Position numbers and translations under genes: made by a program. A stretch of 64,000 nt of DNA from Protula sp. h YS-2021 (Eukaryota > Annelida > Polychaeta > Sabellida > Serpulidae). The stretch is taken from NCBI GenBank assembly GCA_949752745.1, contig OX457026.1:76227775-76291774 (forward strand). Reading direction: 5' to 3'. Below are positions 52,328-64,000 of this stretch, one piece after another. The first letter of the stretch is position 1; every line of letters starts with the position of its first letter. The notes beneath the pieces were generated by a model. It made no database searches, was not told the origin of the DNA, and saw only the letters and a program-made list of their open reading frames with translations.

Positions 52328-53015
52328 ACGCAATTACATTATAGTCTGTGTGATTCAAATACTGTGTTTGAGAATTTCAAGCAATCTGTGATCAACAACT
52401 GCTCAATATTTTCCCCAGTTTGCTACCACATTTGTTTTTAAACTTCTGTCGTGAGCTAGTCAATTTTTGATTTGCTATACCGCTAAGTTATGTGCTCTGA
52501 TTTTATGAATTAGGAAGGGGGAAGAGCCGGGTATTCATTTTTTCGGGTTGGGGGGGGGGGGGGGGGGAGGGGGGTTTGTAGATGCTACTTAAGTGATTAG
52601 GCGTGGCACGTTTTTAGAGTGTTGATGAGATGTCAAATGTGTCCGGGTTAGTTAAACGACACCGAAGTAGAAAGAATAAGATATAGATTCCTTTTTGTTC
52701 TCTAAAACTAGCACTGTCGAGACTGGTATTTGCGAGGGAGAAAAAAAACAAAACAACAGTGAGTGCTAAATAATGTATTTTTGCCTATATCAAGAAGAGC
52801 ATTTTAAACTAGAGCGGCCAGTGCACACAAAACATAAGAGTGCAGGCTTATATTACACACTTTCAATCGATACCTACTTAAGTTTCTTGTTTTTGTGAAC
52901 AAAAACAAATGTCTCCCCGACCAAACCCATGACCCCCCCTCCCCCCTCAAACTGAAACAAAATATTCATTTCTGCAAACATAACCTTCATTCATTGTAAA
53001 AATCATAAAATAAAC
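52328..53015. other. HPS3 3' flank
   Basis: Probable 3' UTR and flank. It contains a long G tract (about 52548-52574) and a poly-C run (about 52927-52946). AATAAA occurs near 53008. No further exon. Confidence 0.4.
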
Positions 53016-53019
53016 CAAA

Positions 53020-53305
53020 CAGATGGTGGTCACTAAAACAGACATAAATGAGCATCTTTTTTCATCGGAGTCTGAAAGGTGGTCGCTAAAACGGGTTTTA
53101 CTGTAGGCCCCTCTTATCCAGATCTGAAGTTGGTCGCTATAGCAGTTTTACTGTACGTTACATTTTTATCCGGGTCTGGAAGGTGGTCAAGACAGGCAGG
53201 TTTTACCGTACGTCTTTTTACCTGAATGTGGAAGGGGTCACGACAAACGGTTCTTACCTTACATCTTTTTATCCGGGTCTTGAAGGTGGTCGGGATTTTT
53301 TTTTT
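53020..53305. repeat. ~57-bp degenerate tandem repeat
   Basis: About five units of the form ATCCGGGTCTGAAGGTGGTC, GCTAAAACGGGTTTTACTGT. A T20 run and CCCCCCCCCCGCC follow. Confidence 0.8.
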
Positions 53306-53790
53306 TTTTTTTTGCTGACCATCATCCTCCACACGCCCCCCCCCCCCCGCCCCTCAGCTATTTACTGTAGGTCCGACTATAAACACAACTCTAACCCTTT
53401 TACCCAAGGCAACGGTAACAGTCTGTACCCTAAGTGTAGTTATAGCCATGATAGACTACCTTGTCTTCGCACATTCCCATCGGCCAAATAGCACTAGCAA
53501 GGCATTCTTCATAACTGCGCATCAGAGATGACGCACCTCGGTGGGAGAAGGGGGAGGCATTTCGTAGGCAAAATGGTGAGCTGCTCCTCATAACACAAGA
53601 TATCAGACGACCCAATTTAATAGCGAAAAATGCTTCTGCACACAATGCTAATCGATACAGCATGGCTCCTATATAGAGCACATCTTGGTAACCTAATCAA
53701 GTATGCGGCGAAAAAAAAAATCAATAGCTAGAGCTGCTTAGAGCTATAATACGACAATAGCATTCCATGACCTCGTAGATAACGATCCAT

Positions 53791-55600
53791 CATGCACCGC
53801 AACTGACACTGACCCCTGACTGAGTGGCATGTTACGTAACAACCACAGATGAGAAATGCACAAAAACTTCAATTTCAGGCAATAACAAATAGCAATGGAC
53901 CGACAATAATGCTGTTACTGTTTTGAATCTTTCTAAAGAATGCAGGAACACTAGAGAATCTTCGGGAAAATCTTCCGAAATCCCCAGCGCAGTTAACACG
54001 CATGCATGGATAACAAAGCAGCCAAAAATGGGGAGGTTAGGGTGGGGGGGGGGGCTGTTGACGTTATGCACCTTTCTTGATTTTCTATACGAGTTCAATA
54101 ATGTTTAATAAAACCGTGTGACCTATTCGAGGAATAACTACACCAAATTTAAAGTCGATCCGACTTTCCGATGTCGAGATGTTTTGCTTAAGAACTGATA
54201 ACTTTTTACCTGTCAAAAGTTGAAACAGTCGTCTGACTGAACCAAGGAATATCCATATAAAATTTTAAGTCGATATAACTTTCCGTTATCGAGATATTAT
54301 GCATAAAAGATCTGGTTCAAAATATACACATTTTACGCGATGACGTCATACGCCGCTTTCGTTCGTTCTTCTCGTGAAAAATATTTAGAGTTTCTTTCGG
54401 ACCTACCAAGCAATAATCCAAAGTTTCACCTTTCTCCGGCGTCCAGCAGCTGAGAAATTTCGCACACAAGATTTTTACGCAATGACGTCATACACCCGCC
54501 CTAATCACGTGACACGCCAAAAATTGATAGAACAGTCCGGCTGACCCAAGGAATATTCATATAAAATTTGAAGTCGATAGGACTTCCCGTTATCGAGATA
54601 TTTTGCACACAAGACCTTGTTTATAAAATAAAACATATTTTACGTGATGACGTCATACGCCGCATTCGTTCGTTCTACTCGCGAAAAAATCCTATAGAGT
54701 CTTTCGGACCTAACAAATAACAATCCCTCCAAGTTTCAACTTTCTCCGATGTTCAGTAGCTGAGAAATTTGGCACATAAGATTTTTACGTAATGACGTCA
54801 TACTCTTGCCCTAATCAGGTGACATACGTAAAAAGTTGACAGAACCGTCCGACTGACCCAAAGAATATCTATGTAAAATTTGAAGTCGATAGGACTTTCC
54901 GTTATCGAGATATTTTGCACACAAGACCTTGTTTATAATATGTACATATTTTACGTGATGACGTCATATGCCGCATTCGTTCGTTCTACTCGCGAAAAAA
55001 ATATATAGGGTCTTTCGGACCAACCAAGCAACAATCCCACCAAGTTTCAACTTTCTCCGATGTTCAGCGGCTGAGAAATTTCGCACACAAGATTTTTACG
55101 TAATGACGTCATACGCCTGCCTTAATCACCTGACATGCGCTAAAAATTGATAGAGCCCGCCGACTGATCCAAGGAATATTGATATAAAATTTAAAGTCGA
55201 TAGGACTTTCCGTTATCGAGATATTTTGCACACAAGATCTTGTTCAAAATATATACATATTCTGCGTGATGACGTCATACGCCGCATTCGTTCGTTCTAC
55301 TCGCGAAAAAAATCTACAGAGTCTTTCGGACCAACCAAGCAATAATCCCACCAAGTTTCAACTTTCTCCGATGTTCAGCGGCTGAGAAATTTCGCACCCA
55401 AGATTTTTACGTAATGACGTCATACTCTTGCCCTAATCACGTGACATGCGTCAAAACTTGATAGAACCGTCCGACCTTACCAAGGAATAATTCGATCAAG
55501 TTTGAAGTCAATCCGACGTTTCGTTCTCGAGATATCTTGCACACAACACTTTGTTCACAACAGACTGACACACACACACACACACACATATACAGGTATG
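53791..55600. repeat. Dispersed repeat family Z, copy 2, with a 311-bp satellite core
   Basis: Same 5' head as 22558. The core is about four and a half 311-bp units (GGAATAT landmark at 54246, 54550, 54861, 55171, 55483), each made of two sub-halves with a perfect TGACGTCA. It ends in ACAACAGACTGACACACACA and a (CA)n tract. The head, tandem core and microsatellite tail match the organisation of Helitron-like pearl elements of molluscs, but I found no diagnostic terminus. No ORF. Confidence 0.75.
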
Positions 55601-56430
55601 TCGGGAAACAAACGACGAATCGCGATTTCTTCTCCAACTCGCGAAATGTACGCCAAAAATCTAACTTCGTTATTAGGGACTTTTCAGACATAAGTTGTAT
55701 ATGAAAATCTCAGTAGATTTTTTTTACATTCAATTCCGAAAGCGAAAATATATAAAAGACAACAGATTAAGAGAAATTTAACAAAGCATGAACCCTGCGA
55801 AACGGAATATTTTGTTTACATAATTTGCATATTTTACACCATTTTTTGATATCTGCAACTATAAGTTTGATGTGAATCGAGACTGTGTAAAAAATGTAAA
55901 CAAACCGATTTTGTTTATAAACAAAGGCCACGTGCTTTCTGTAAAAGAGTATTAGGGAAACACTAAATAAAAGCCAAACAAGCGTAGAGTTTGTTTTCTT
56001 TTATTTACACCATAATCCCAATGTAATATTTATTTTCTTTCATTTCTATACATAAACTATTTAACATTAATTGAAGAGTTACAAAATATTGAAGAGCAGT
56101 ACAAAAGATATTAAAACAGATGAATGTTTAAAAACATAGATTTATATTATACAGATGAATTGTTTAAAAACAAAATACAGATTTATACAGATGAATGTTT
56201 AAAAACAAAACTCTTTTAAAATAAAACCAAAATACAGAAAAAAATAATACAACAAAATCCCCTACTGATATAACCGTGATTTGTAAATAACCAACTCTAT
56301 CTTATTTTCAAGCTCAGTGTTATGTGTACTAGTTAAAATTTCAAATGATAGACCGAAAAAACGTGAGGCAATGGAATATAAACCACATAAAAGCTTTCTA
56401 AAGAAAACAAAATACACAGCTGAAACTTTC
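55601..56430. other. AT-rich spacer
   Basis: Very AT-rich, with a short repeat of CAGATGAATGTTTAAAAACA around 56118-56215. No gene seen. Confidence 0.5.
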
Positions 56431-59400
56431 AAACTAACATGCGAAATGTACGTACACAACCATGCACAAAATTTGCAAGTTTAGGGACCCTGCAACACAA
56501 CTTGGGTGTACTACCCCATCTCGTGACGTTCATAAATTTAAAGTCGGTGACTTCGTATGAGAAAAGTGAACTGAAAATAACACAATTAAAACTTTCAAAC
56601 TGACATGCGAAATGTACGTACAAAACCATGCGAAATGTGCGAACACCAAAATTTTTTAATCACGGAAATATCGGCAAATTTCCAAGATTTGAGGTCCTGT
56701 CACGTTTGCGCGTACGCCCTTCTCGCGACGTTCATAAATTTAGTCGGTCACTTCGTATAATAATAGTGACCTTTTGAAATAACACAGGTAAAATTTTTGA
56801 ACTGGCAAGCGAAATGCACGTTCACACACAATCATGCGAAATGTACGTATAACAACCATGTAAGTGACACGGTCTCAAACTTTTGAAAATTTTGCCGAAA
56901 ATTTTGCCGATGTTTCTGTAAATAAGCACATTTTGGTTTCGCACATTTTGCACGGATGTGTACGTACTAAAGTCGGTGACTTCGTATGAGAAAAGTGAAC
57001 TGCAGATAACACAAAACTTTCCAACTGACATGCGAAATGTACGTACACAACCATGCAAAATGCAAAATTTACTTAATCACGGCAACATCGGCAAAATTTC
57101 CAAGTTTTGAGGCTCTGTAACATACCATATGCTCGTACTACCCAATCTCGCAACGTTCATAAACTTTGAAATTGGTCACTCCGAACAGTGAACTTTCGAA
57201 CTGACAAGCGAAATGTACGCTCATACACAACCATGCAAAATATAGTGCAACCACGCGAAATCTACGACGCAAGTATTTCTTTTTTAAACACATCGGCAAA
57301 CTTGGCAGCTTTTGTGACCTTGTCACATGAAACTTGCCCGTACTACCCATCGCCGCCACTTTCATAAATTTACAGTCAGTCACTTTATACGAGAAAAATC
57401 AAATGCAAATAACACATTGAAACTTTCAAATTGAAACGCGAACGCACATAACCATGCGAAATGTACGAACCCAAGCACTTCTTTTTAAATACCTCGGCAA
57501 ATTTGGCAGGTTTTGAGACCCCGTTGTATGAAAATTGCCCGTACTACCCAGCCCCGCGACGTTCATAAATTTAAAGTCGGTCACTTCGTATAAGAACAGT
57601 GAACTGCATGTGAAAGTGATACAAAGAACACTCCCCGCACTTGTGTAAACCAAAAACAGAATCCCACAAACATGTCATCACAGCGAAATGTCCCCGAAAT
57701 AGTTTCTTTTTCTTAAATGGATCTGAAGCTTCATCCGCCTATTTATTTTTCTTGTAAAAATTTGAAAGGTATGCTCGCAACTGAACTTTGTCCCTGTGCC
57801 CCAAAACATCACATGCGAAACGTACGTCCACAACCATGTATGTGACAGGGTCTCAAACTTCGAAAATTTTGTCGATGTTTCTGTGAATTAGAACATTTTG
57901 GTGTTCGCACATTTCGCATGGTTTTGTACGTACTTAAGTCGGTCACTTGGTGTGAGAAAAGTTAACTGAAAATAACGCAGTTAAAGCTTTCGAATTGACA
58001 AGCGAAATGTACTTACACAACCATGCGAAATGTGCGAACACCAAAATGTTCTTACTCACAGAAACGTCAGCAAAATTTGCAACTTTTGAGACCCTGTCAC
58101 ATGTCATTTACTCGTACTACCCAATCTCGTAACGCTCATAAATTTAAAGTCGGCCACTTCGTTTAGGAGCAGTGAACTGCAAATAACACAGTTAATACTT
58201 TCGAACTGACAAGCGAAATGTACGCACACATCCACAACCATGCGAAATATAGTGCAACCACGCGAAATCTACGAAGCGAGAATTTCTTTTTTTTAACACA
58301 TCGGCAAACTTGGCAGCTTTTGTGACCCTGTCACATGAAACTTGCCCGTACTACCCATCACCGCCACTTTCATAAATTTACAGTCGGTCACTTTATACGA
58401 GAAAAATTAAATGCAACTAACACATTGAAACTTTCAAACTGATACGCGAACGCACATAACCATGCGAAATGTACGAACCCAAACAATTCTTTTTAAATAC
58501 CTCGGCAAATCTGGCAGGTTTTGAGACCCCGTTACATGAAAATTGCCCGTACTACCCAGCCCCGCGACGCTCATAAATTTAAAGTCGGTCATTTCGTATA
58601 AGAACAGTGAACTGCACGGGAAAAGTGATACACAGAAAATTCCCCGCACTTGTGTAAACCAAAACAGAATCCCACAAACATGACATCACAGCGAAATGTC
58701 CCCAAAATAGTTTCTTTTTTCAAACGGATCTCAAGCTTCATCCGCCTTTCTATTTTTCTTGTAAAAATTTGAAATGTAGGCCCGCAACTGAACGTTATCC
58801 CTGTGTCCTAAAATATCACATGCGAAATGTACGTGCATAACCATGTATGTAACAGGGTCTCAAACTTCGAAAATTTTGCCGATGTTTCTGTGTATTAGAA
58901 CATTTTGGTATTCGCACATTTCGCATGGTTTTGTACGTACCAAAGTCTGTCACTTGGTGTGAGAAAAAAGACCTGCAATTAGCGCAGTTGAAGCTTTTGA
59001 ATTGACAAGCCAAATGTACGTATACAACCATGCGAAATGTGCGAACACCAAATTGTTCTTACTCACAGAAACATCAGCAAAAGTTGCAAGTTTTGAGACC
59101 CTGTCACATATCATTTTCTCGTACTACATCATCTCGCAAAGCTCATAAATTTAAAGTCGGCTACTTCTTATAAAAGCAGTGAACTGCAAATAACACAGCT
59201 AATACTTTCGAACAGACAAGCGAAATGTACGCACACATCTGTAGCATTGAAACACCCCAGCATTGAAACACCACATCATTGTATGGGCCCATCCAATGGC
59301 TGGGCTAAATCAATACAGAGGCTATTGAAACAGCACATACAGTTTCTCCCCATGAAACACGACTCTGTGAAGGAAAACACAGCGCATAGGGACTTCGTCT

Positions 59401-59865
59401 GTAGCCTCAGTAAAACATTTTGTTTTATATTTAGATTTGGGTGATAGTTTTTTCTTGTTAAAAATTGTTAATTGACGAAACAATGACAATATTTTTCAGT
59501 AAGGGTTATTGTCTGCTCGGGTGGTACTAGTGCCACTACCGGGTCCTCAGTGCCACTAGTGGTACTGAGGTCCCGAAGTGGCACTGAAGACCCGACAAAT
59601 TTTTCATATGAACTCCCCGCCCCCATCTTTAATTGTGTCTTAAAATCACTGCTTCTTCCGCCCCCCCTCCCTGCCACCCCGTTAGGCTACGCCGTCTAGG
59701 GTAGCATGGGACCTTTTATCTTCTTGTATTTCCACCGCCCCCCCCCCCCCCCACCACTCAATATAGGTTTATCTCAATATCTTATAGTTTCTTTCCATAA
59801 AATATATAAATACACATGTCTATTCATAAATTGCTCAAGAAAAAAGATGCAAAATTTCTCTTTTT

Positions 59866-59869
<4 letters not shown>

Positions 59870-59941
<72 letters not shown>
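59870..59941. repeat. (TA)n microsatellite
   Basis: About 36 TA units followed by a C10 run, inside the TIR element. It gives poly-(Tyr-Ile) spurious frames on both strands. Confidence 0.97.
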
Positions 59942-59942
<1 letters not shown>

Positions 59943-60116
59943 CCCCCCCCCCAACCAATCCTACGCAGCAAAGACAAACTGCGTTTTTTTTGCCTTTCCC
60001 ATCGGCTTTGGAATTAAAGCCTTGAAGCGGCTTGATCAAAGCAGTAGTATGAGCAGCATTGTTTTGGTTTTGAGCGTTTCTTTCAGCTTAAAAACGCCGA
60101 ATATAGCATTTTGAAG

Positions 60117-60262
60117 CATTCAGTTGATCAGATGTGTTGTTTCTATGGATGGGGTATTTCTATGCAACTGTCTGTAGATTTGGCCCATATTCTTGATCAG
60201 ATGTGTTGTTTCTATGGATGGGGTATTCCTATGCATCTGTCTATAGATTTGGCACATACTGA
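60117..60262. repeat. 69-bp tandem duplication
   Basis: Two copies of TTGATCAGATGTGTTGTTTC, TATGGATGGGGTATT, CTATGCA and TGTCT.TAGATTTGGC, period 69. Confidence 0.9.
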
Positions 60263-62686
60263 TTCTATATGTGCTATTGCTGTGGCTTACAGCTATAGGA
60301 TGGGCCCATTCTACACCCATCAACCATTAAAACAGCCCATCTTGTTCACAATACAAGGCAGTTTGTTCCCACTTTTAAGGGGAGAAGAAAATATGTGCTA
60401 TTCCTATAGCCAAATATGGGCTGAAACTATAGAAGCGCAAAACAACGAAGATGGGGTAAATCAACACCTCGCTGTTATTGGATGGGCCCATTCTACAGAT
60501 GGGCTGTTTCAATACAACAACATCTACAACCATGCGAAATGTAGTGCAACCACGCGAAATCTACGAAGCAAGAATTTCGTTTTTTTGACACATCGACAAA
60601 CTTGGCAGCTTTTGTGACCTTGTCACATGAAACTTATCCATACTACCCATCACCGCCACTTTCATAAATTTACAGTCGGTCACTTTATACGAGAAAAATC
60701 AAATGCAAATAACACAATGAAATCTGATACGCGAACGCACATAACCATGCGAAATGTACGAACCAAAACACTTCTTAATACCTCGGCAAATTTGGCAGGT
60801 TTTGAGACCAAGCTACATGAAAATTGCCCGTACTACCCAGCCCCGTGACGTTCATAAATTAAAAGTCGGTCACTTCATATAAGAACAGTGAACTGCATAA
60901 AAAACTGATACAAAAAAAAAAAAAAAAAAAAAAAACTCCCCGCACTTGTGTAAACCAAAACAGAATCCCACAAACATGACATCACAGCGAAATGTCAGCA
61001 AAACAGTTTCTTTTTTTTAAACGGATCTGAAGCTTCATCCGCCCTTTTATTATTCTTGTAAAAATTTGAAAGGTATGCCCGCAACTGAACTATGTCCCTG
61101 TGTCCTAAAATATCACATGCGAAATGTACGTCCACAACCATGTATGTAACAGGGTCTCAAACTTCGAAAATTTTGCCGATGTTTCTCTTAATTAGAACAA
61201 TTTGGTATTCGCACATTTCGCATGGTTTTGTACGTACCAAAGTCTGTCACTTGGTGTGAGAAAAAAGACCTGCAATTAACGCAGTTAAAGCTTTCGAATT
61301 GACAAGCCAAATGTACGTACACAACCATGCGAAATGTGCGAACACCAAATTGTTCTTACTCACAGAAACATCAGCAAAATTTGCACGTTTTGAGACCCTG
61401 TCACATATCATTTTCTCGTACTACACAATCTCGCAACGCTCATAAATTTAAAATATTTTCGAACTGACAAGCGAAATGCATGCACACATCCACACCCATG
61501 CGAAATGTAGTGCAACCACGCGAAATCTACGAAGCAAGAATTTCGTTTTTTGACACATCGACAAACTTGGCAGCTTTTGTGACCCTGTCACATGAAACTT
61601 GCCCGTACTACCCATCGCCGCCACTTTCATAAATTTACAGTCGGTCACTTTATACGAGAAAAATTAAATGCAAATAACACATTGAAACTTTCATTTGATA
61701 CGCGAACGCACATAACCATGCAAAATGTACGAACCAAAACACTTCTTAAATACTTCGGTCAATCTGTTAGGTTTTGAAACCCCGTTACATGAAAATTGCC
61801 CGTACTACCCAACCCCACGACGCTTAAAAATTTAAAGTCGGTCACTTCGTATTAGAACAATGAACTGCATGGGAAAAGTGATACAAAGAAAATTCCCCGC
61901 ATTTGTGTAAACCAAAACAGAATCCCAAAAACACCACACCACAGCGAAATGTCCCCAAAATAATCTCTTTTTTTAAACGGATCTGAAGCTTCATCCGCCC
62001 TTTTTGTTTCTTGTAAAAATTTGAAAGGTATGCCCGCAACTGAACTTTACCCCTGTGTCCTAAAATATCACATGCGAAATGTACGTCCACAACCATGTTT
62101 GTGACAGGGTCTCAGGCTTGGAAAATTTTGTCGATGTTTCTGTGAATAACTACACTTTGATGCTCGCACATTTCGCATGGTTTTGTACTTACAAAGTCGG
62201 TCACTTGGTGTGAGAAAGTGAATTGCAAATAACACAGTTTAAAAGCTTTCGAACTGACAAGCGAAGTTTACGTACACACCCATAGCCATGCGAAATATAG
62301 TGCATCCACGCGAAATCTACGAAGCAAGTATTTTTTTTTTAAATACATCGGCAAACTTGGCAGCTTTTGTGACCCTGTCACAGGAAACTTGCCCGTACTA
62401 CCCATCGCCGCCACTTTCATAAATTTACAGTCGGTCACTTCATAAGAGAAAAGTCAAATGCAAACTAGAGCAGTGTGCATAGGCCACATATTCCCCACAG
62501 GTAATGCTCTACCACATCCCTCAAAACACATGTCGCAATTTCATGTCCAGCAAATACATCCGCATCTACCCCTCCAGGCCTCTCTACCATCCTGCAAGTC
62601 CAGCAGCTTCTGCAACAAAACAAAATGACAGACATGAGAGTTACACAAGCAAATGGTAAATGCATTTATGTGATATAAGCGAAGAC

Positions 62687-62822
62687 CTGGAGGGCCACTA
62701 CTGCTGCTGCCGTACTTGGATTTTGCAAGTGAAATCCTGCTCAGGTAGTGCTTAAGCAATGCCTAAGCAGGATTTCACATACAAAATCCAAATAGGACAG
62801 CAGCAGTAATTGCCCTCCAGGT
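62687..62822. repeat. ~65-bp-arm inverted repeat near the right end
   Basis: GACCTGGAGGGCCACTACTG...AAATCCTGCTCAGG on the left is the inverse of CCTAAGCAGGATTT...CAGTAATTGCCCTCCAGGTC on the right, about 85% identical, with almost no spacer. Both arms stay open in the same frame when read outward-in: DLEGHYCCCRTWILQVKSC (plus) and DLEGNYCCCPIWILYVKSCL (minus). Confidence 0.8.
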
Positions 62823-63049
62823 CTTCCGGAATCACAACAGTGGGCATTGATAAGCAGTCCGTTTCGCCGACAATCATAACGCACGAAAAATGTTTTGAAT
62901 TCTTTAAAATGCCAACATCTGGTTGGCTTGACCAAATCTGCACAAGTGCTACATATATCACGATACTCCTTCCGACACATCTCAGCAACAATTCTTACCC
63001 TTTATAAATGCAAAAGCATCACTTACCCAGCAACTCAGAAGACGCCCCT

Positions 63050-63266
63050 TCAACAGCCGATTCCGCATTCGCTGAGAGTATTGTGTCTTTCTCGCCCTGC
63101 GATGAATGTGTGTGTTCCCCCTCTTCCCTTTGGTCTCTCACAAAGCTCTTTTGACGTGGTATCAACGCCTGTAATGACGCAATCGCTGCCCGAACTACGT
63201 TCTTCGGATTGCGCCACCCCCTCCCCAACGGTGGCCGTAACTTCTGTGTCATTGATCGCTGCAACG
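63050..63266 (-). CDS. Probable following (terminal) exon of the same unrecognised gene
   Basis: Acceptor CCCCGTTGCAG precedes CGATCAATGAC; joined in phase 1 to the exon 63843-63634 it reads AINDTEVTATVGEGVAQSEE, SSGSDCVITGVDTTSKELCE and ends LSECGIGC with TGA at 63052-63050. Ser/Thr-rich, tail-like. A second frame is also open here and reaches a donor at about 63027 (GTAAGTG), so the splice pattern is uncertain. Confidence 0.35.
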
Positions 63267-63633
63267 GGGATATTGTATGAAAATGTAAACCATTTAATCT
63301 GTGCAAGCGAAATGAACAGATGTTTTTAAAATTAATTTAAACTCTGTGGTTAATTTTCTTCAAATGCCAATGTTTCATTCTAATGTAACAGCCGAGTCAT
63401 AAACTATAACGTCCTTATTTCATCCTTGAACAATTTAAAGCTTAGCCGCACAGGACATGCACGTTCAAAATTCTGACAACAGTCCGTTTCGCTTCAGTCT
63501 TACAAGTTCCGGTTCAGTAAAATAACGAAACTGCCCTTCGGATCACACTCACACAAACCAAAAAAATGTCGAATGAAACGAGAAATACGCGTCAAGCAAA
63601 ATATATGTTCTATATTCTTCCACTTGTAATTAC

Positions 63634-63843
63634 CTGAAATCGGCGCAGGGATATTTTCCGCTGCTTTCTTAATCTGTCTACAGGCTTGGTTAATATCCGA
63701 ACTGTCATCACTATCTTTAAGCGGTCCCCCAACAATTTCACCCACAAAATGGGTCAAGTGGCTCTGATCCCTGCCGCATAACCTCTTTGCGGCTTCTGCC
63801 CAGGCCCTGATGTATCCCTTACCGGGATTTTTACACACCTCGT
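63634..63843 (-). CDS. Exon of an unrecognised gene
   Basis: Acceptor TTTTTTTCTGCAG and donor GTAATT bound a 210-bp exon encoding DEVCKNPGKGYIRAWAEAAK, RLCGRDQSHLTHFVGEIVGG and SSDINQACRQIKKAAENIPA. It has good coding character and enters in phase 1, so more exons lie upstream, beyond 64000 or between 63844 and the window end. I do not recognise a family. Confidence 0.5.
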
Positions 63844-64000
63844 CTGCAGAAAAAAATGACGGAATGCTGAATCATTCCACATTTCATTCCATATAAATTT
63901 AGACGCACATAAATCATTCCCAAAAACCATGCGAAAACACACTGTGCGTAAAGGAAAACGATACCTTCTTATCATTCCAAGGCCTGAGCACAAAAATTAC

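Larger units (their letters stand above)
59240..60519. mobile_element. 1.28-kb TIR element inserted in the satellite
   Basis: Ends TGTAGCATTGAAACACCCCA and, read inward from the right, TGTTGTATTGAAACAGCCCA (17 of 20 identical), flanked by ACATC on both sides (59235-59239, 60520-60524). Intact satellite monomers read CACACATCCACAACCATG here, confirming a 5-bp duplication. The interior contains a (TA)n tract and a 69-bp direct duplication but no transposase. Confidence 0.82.
56430..62465. repeat. Higher-order satellite array (~200-bp monomer, ~1.0-kb super-unit)
   Basis: Monomers share CATGCGAAATGTACG, GGCAAATTTGGCAG, TTTGAGACCCTGTCACATG, GTACTACCCA, CGTTCATAAATTTAAAGTCG and GTCACTTCGTATAAGA. 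A super-unit of about 1,013 bp is shown by CCCCGCACTTGTGTAAACC at about 57633, 58647, 60938 and 61894; the 2.3-kb third interval is one super-unit plus the 1.28-kb insertion. Every ORF in it is repeat-derived. Confidence 0.9.

Noticed and set aside
59706..60039. Poly-Tyr-Ile frames on both strands
   Set aside because: They are translations of the (TA)n tract and have no other coding character.
56262..62096. Numerous 60-85-aa frames with VRTFRM or KFM motifs
   Set aside because: All are translations of the higher-order satellite monomer.

Overview
This window is eukaryotic nuclear DNA. Protein-coding genes are split into many short exons with GT/AG junctions, the intergenic space is crowded with DNA-transposon debris, satellites and long homopolymers, and no bacterial operon structure is present. 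Two conserved animal genes are firmly readable: OPA1, a mitochondrial dynamin-like GTPase, on the minus strand, and HPS3, a BLOC-2 subunit, on the plus strand. A secreted C-type lectin gene, DIRS-like and LINE remnants, Helentron-type elements and tandem-repeat-rich transposons together suggest a marine invertebrate. A mollusc or other spiralian is my best guess; no single marker proves it.

Layout. (1) 1-2.8 kb: a plus-strand C-type lectin gene with a possible signal-peptide exon, a PAN/apple-like exon and two exons forming one lectin domain. (2) 3.3-20.2 kb: OPA1, minus strand. I traced 24 exons; all reading phases agree and give 905 codons in one frame. The first coding exon and the last ~88 residues were not found. 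Its introns hold three foldback-type elements, a Helentron-like insertion, a 36-bp-stem hairpin and several minisatellites. (3) 20.3-43 kb: a gene-poor, mobile-element-rich interval separating OPA1 and HPS3, which are head to head. It contains a very young 4.2-kb duplication (X-Y'-X'), a further distant copy of Y carrying an extra hAT-like insertion, DIRS-like, LINE and SINE remnants, and a composite 4-kb TIR element. (4) 43.0-52.3 kb: HPS3 complete in 16 exons (3,360 bp, 1,119 aa). (5) 52.3-62.5 kb: minisatellites, a 311-bp satellite carrying regularly spaced TGACGTCA palindromes, and a 6-kb higher-order satellite split by a 1.28-kb insertion. (6) 62.5-64 kb: an inverted repeat and exons of an unrecognised minus-strand gene.

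The host genes have no operon-like relationship. OPA1 acts at the mitochondrial inner membrane; HPS3 acts in lysosome-related organelle biogenesis; the lectin is probably secreted. The most unusual content is the mobile DNA. Four sequence-distinct elements share one plan: long inverted repeats built from short iterated GGCCGA-like blocks, flanked by 8-bp target duplications. I derived several target duplications and filled/empty sites directly from the sequence. Superfamily assignments are inference, and no database search was possible.
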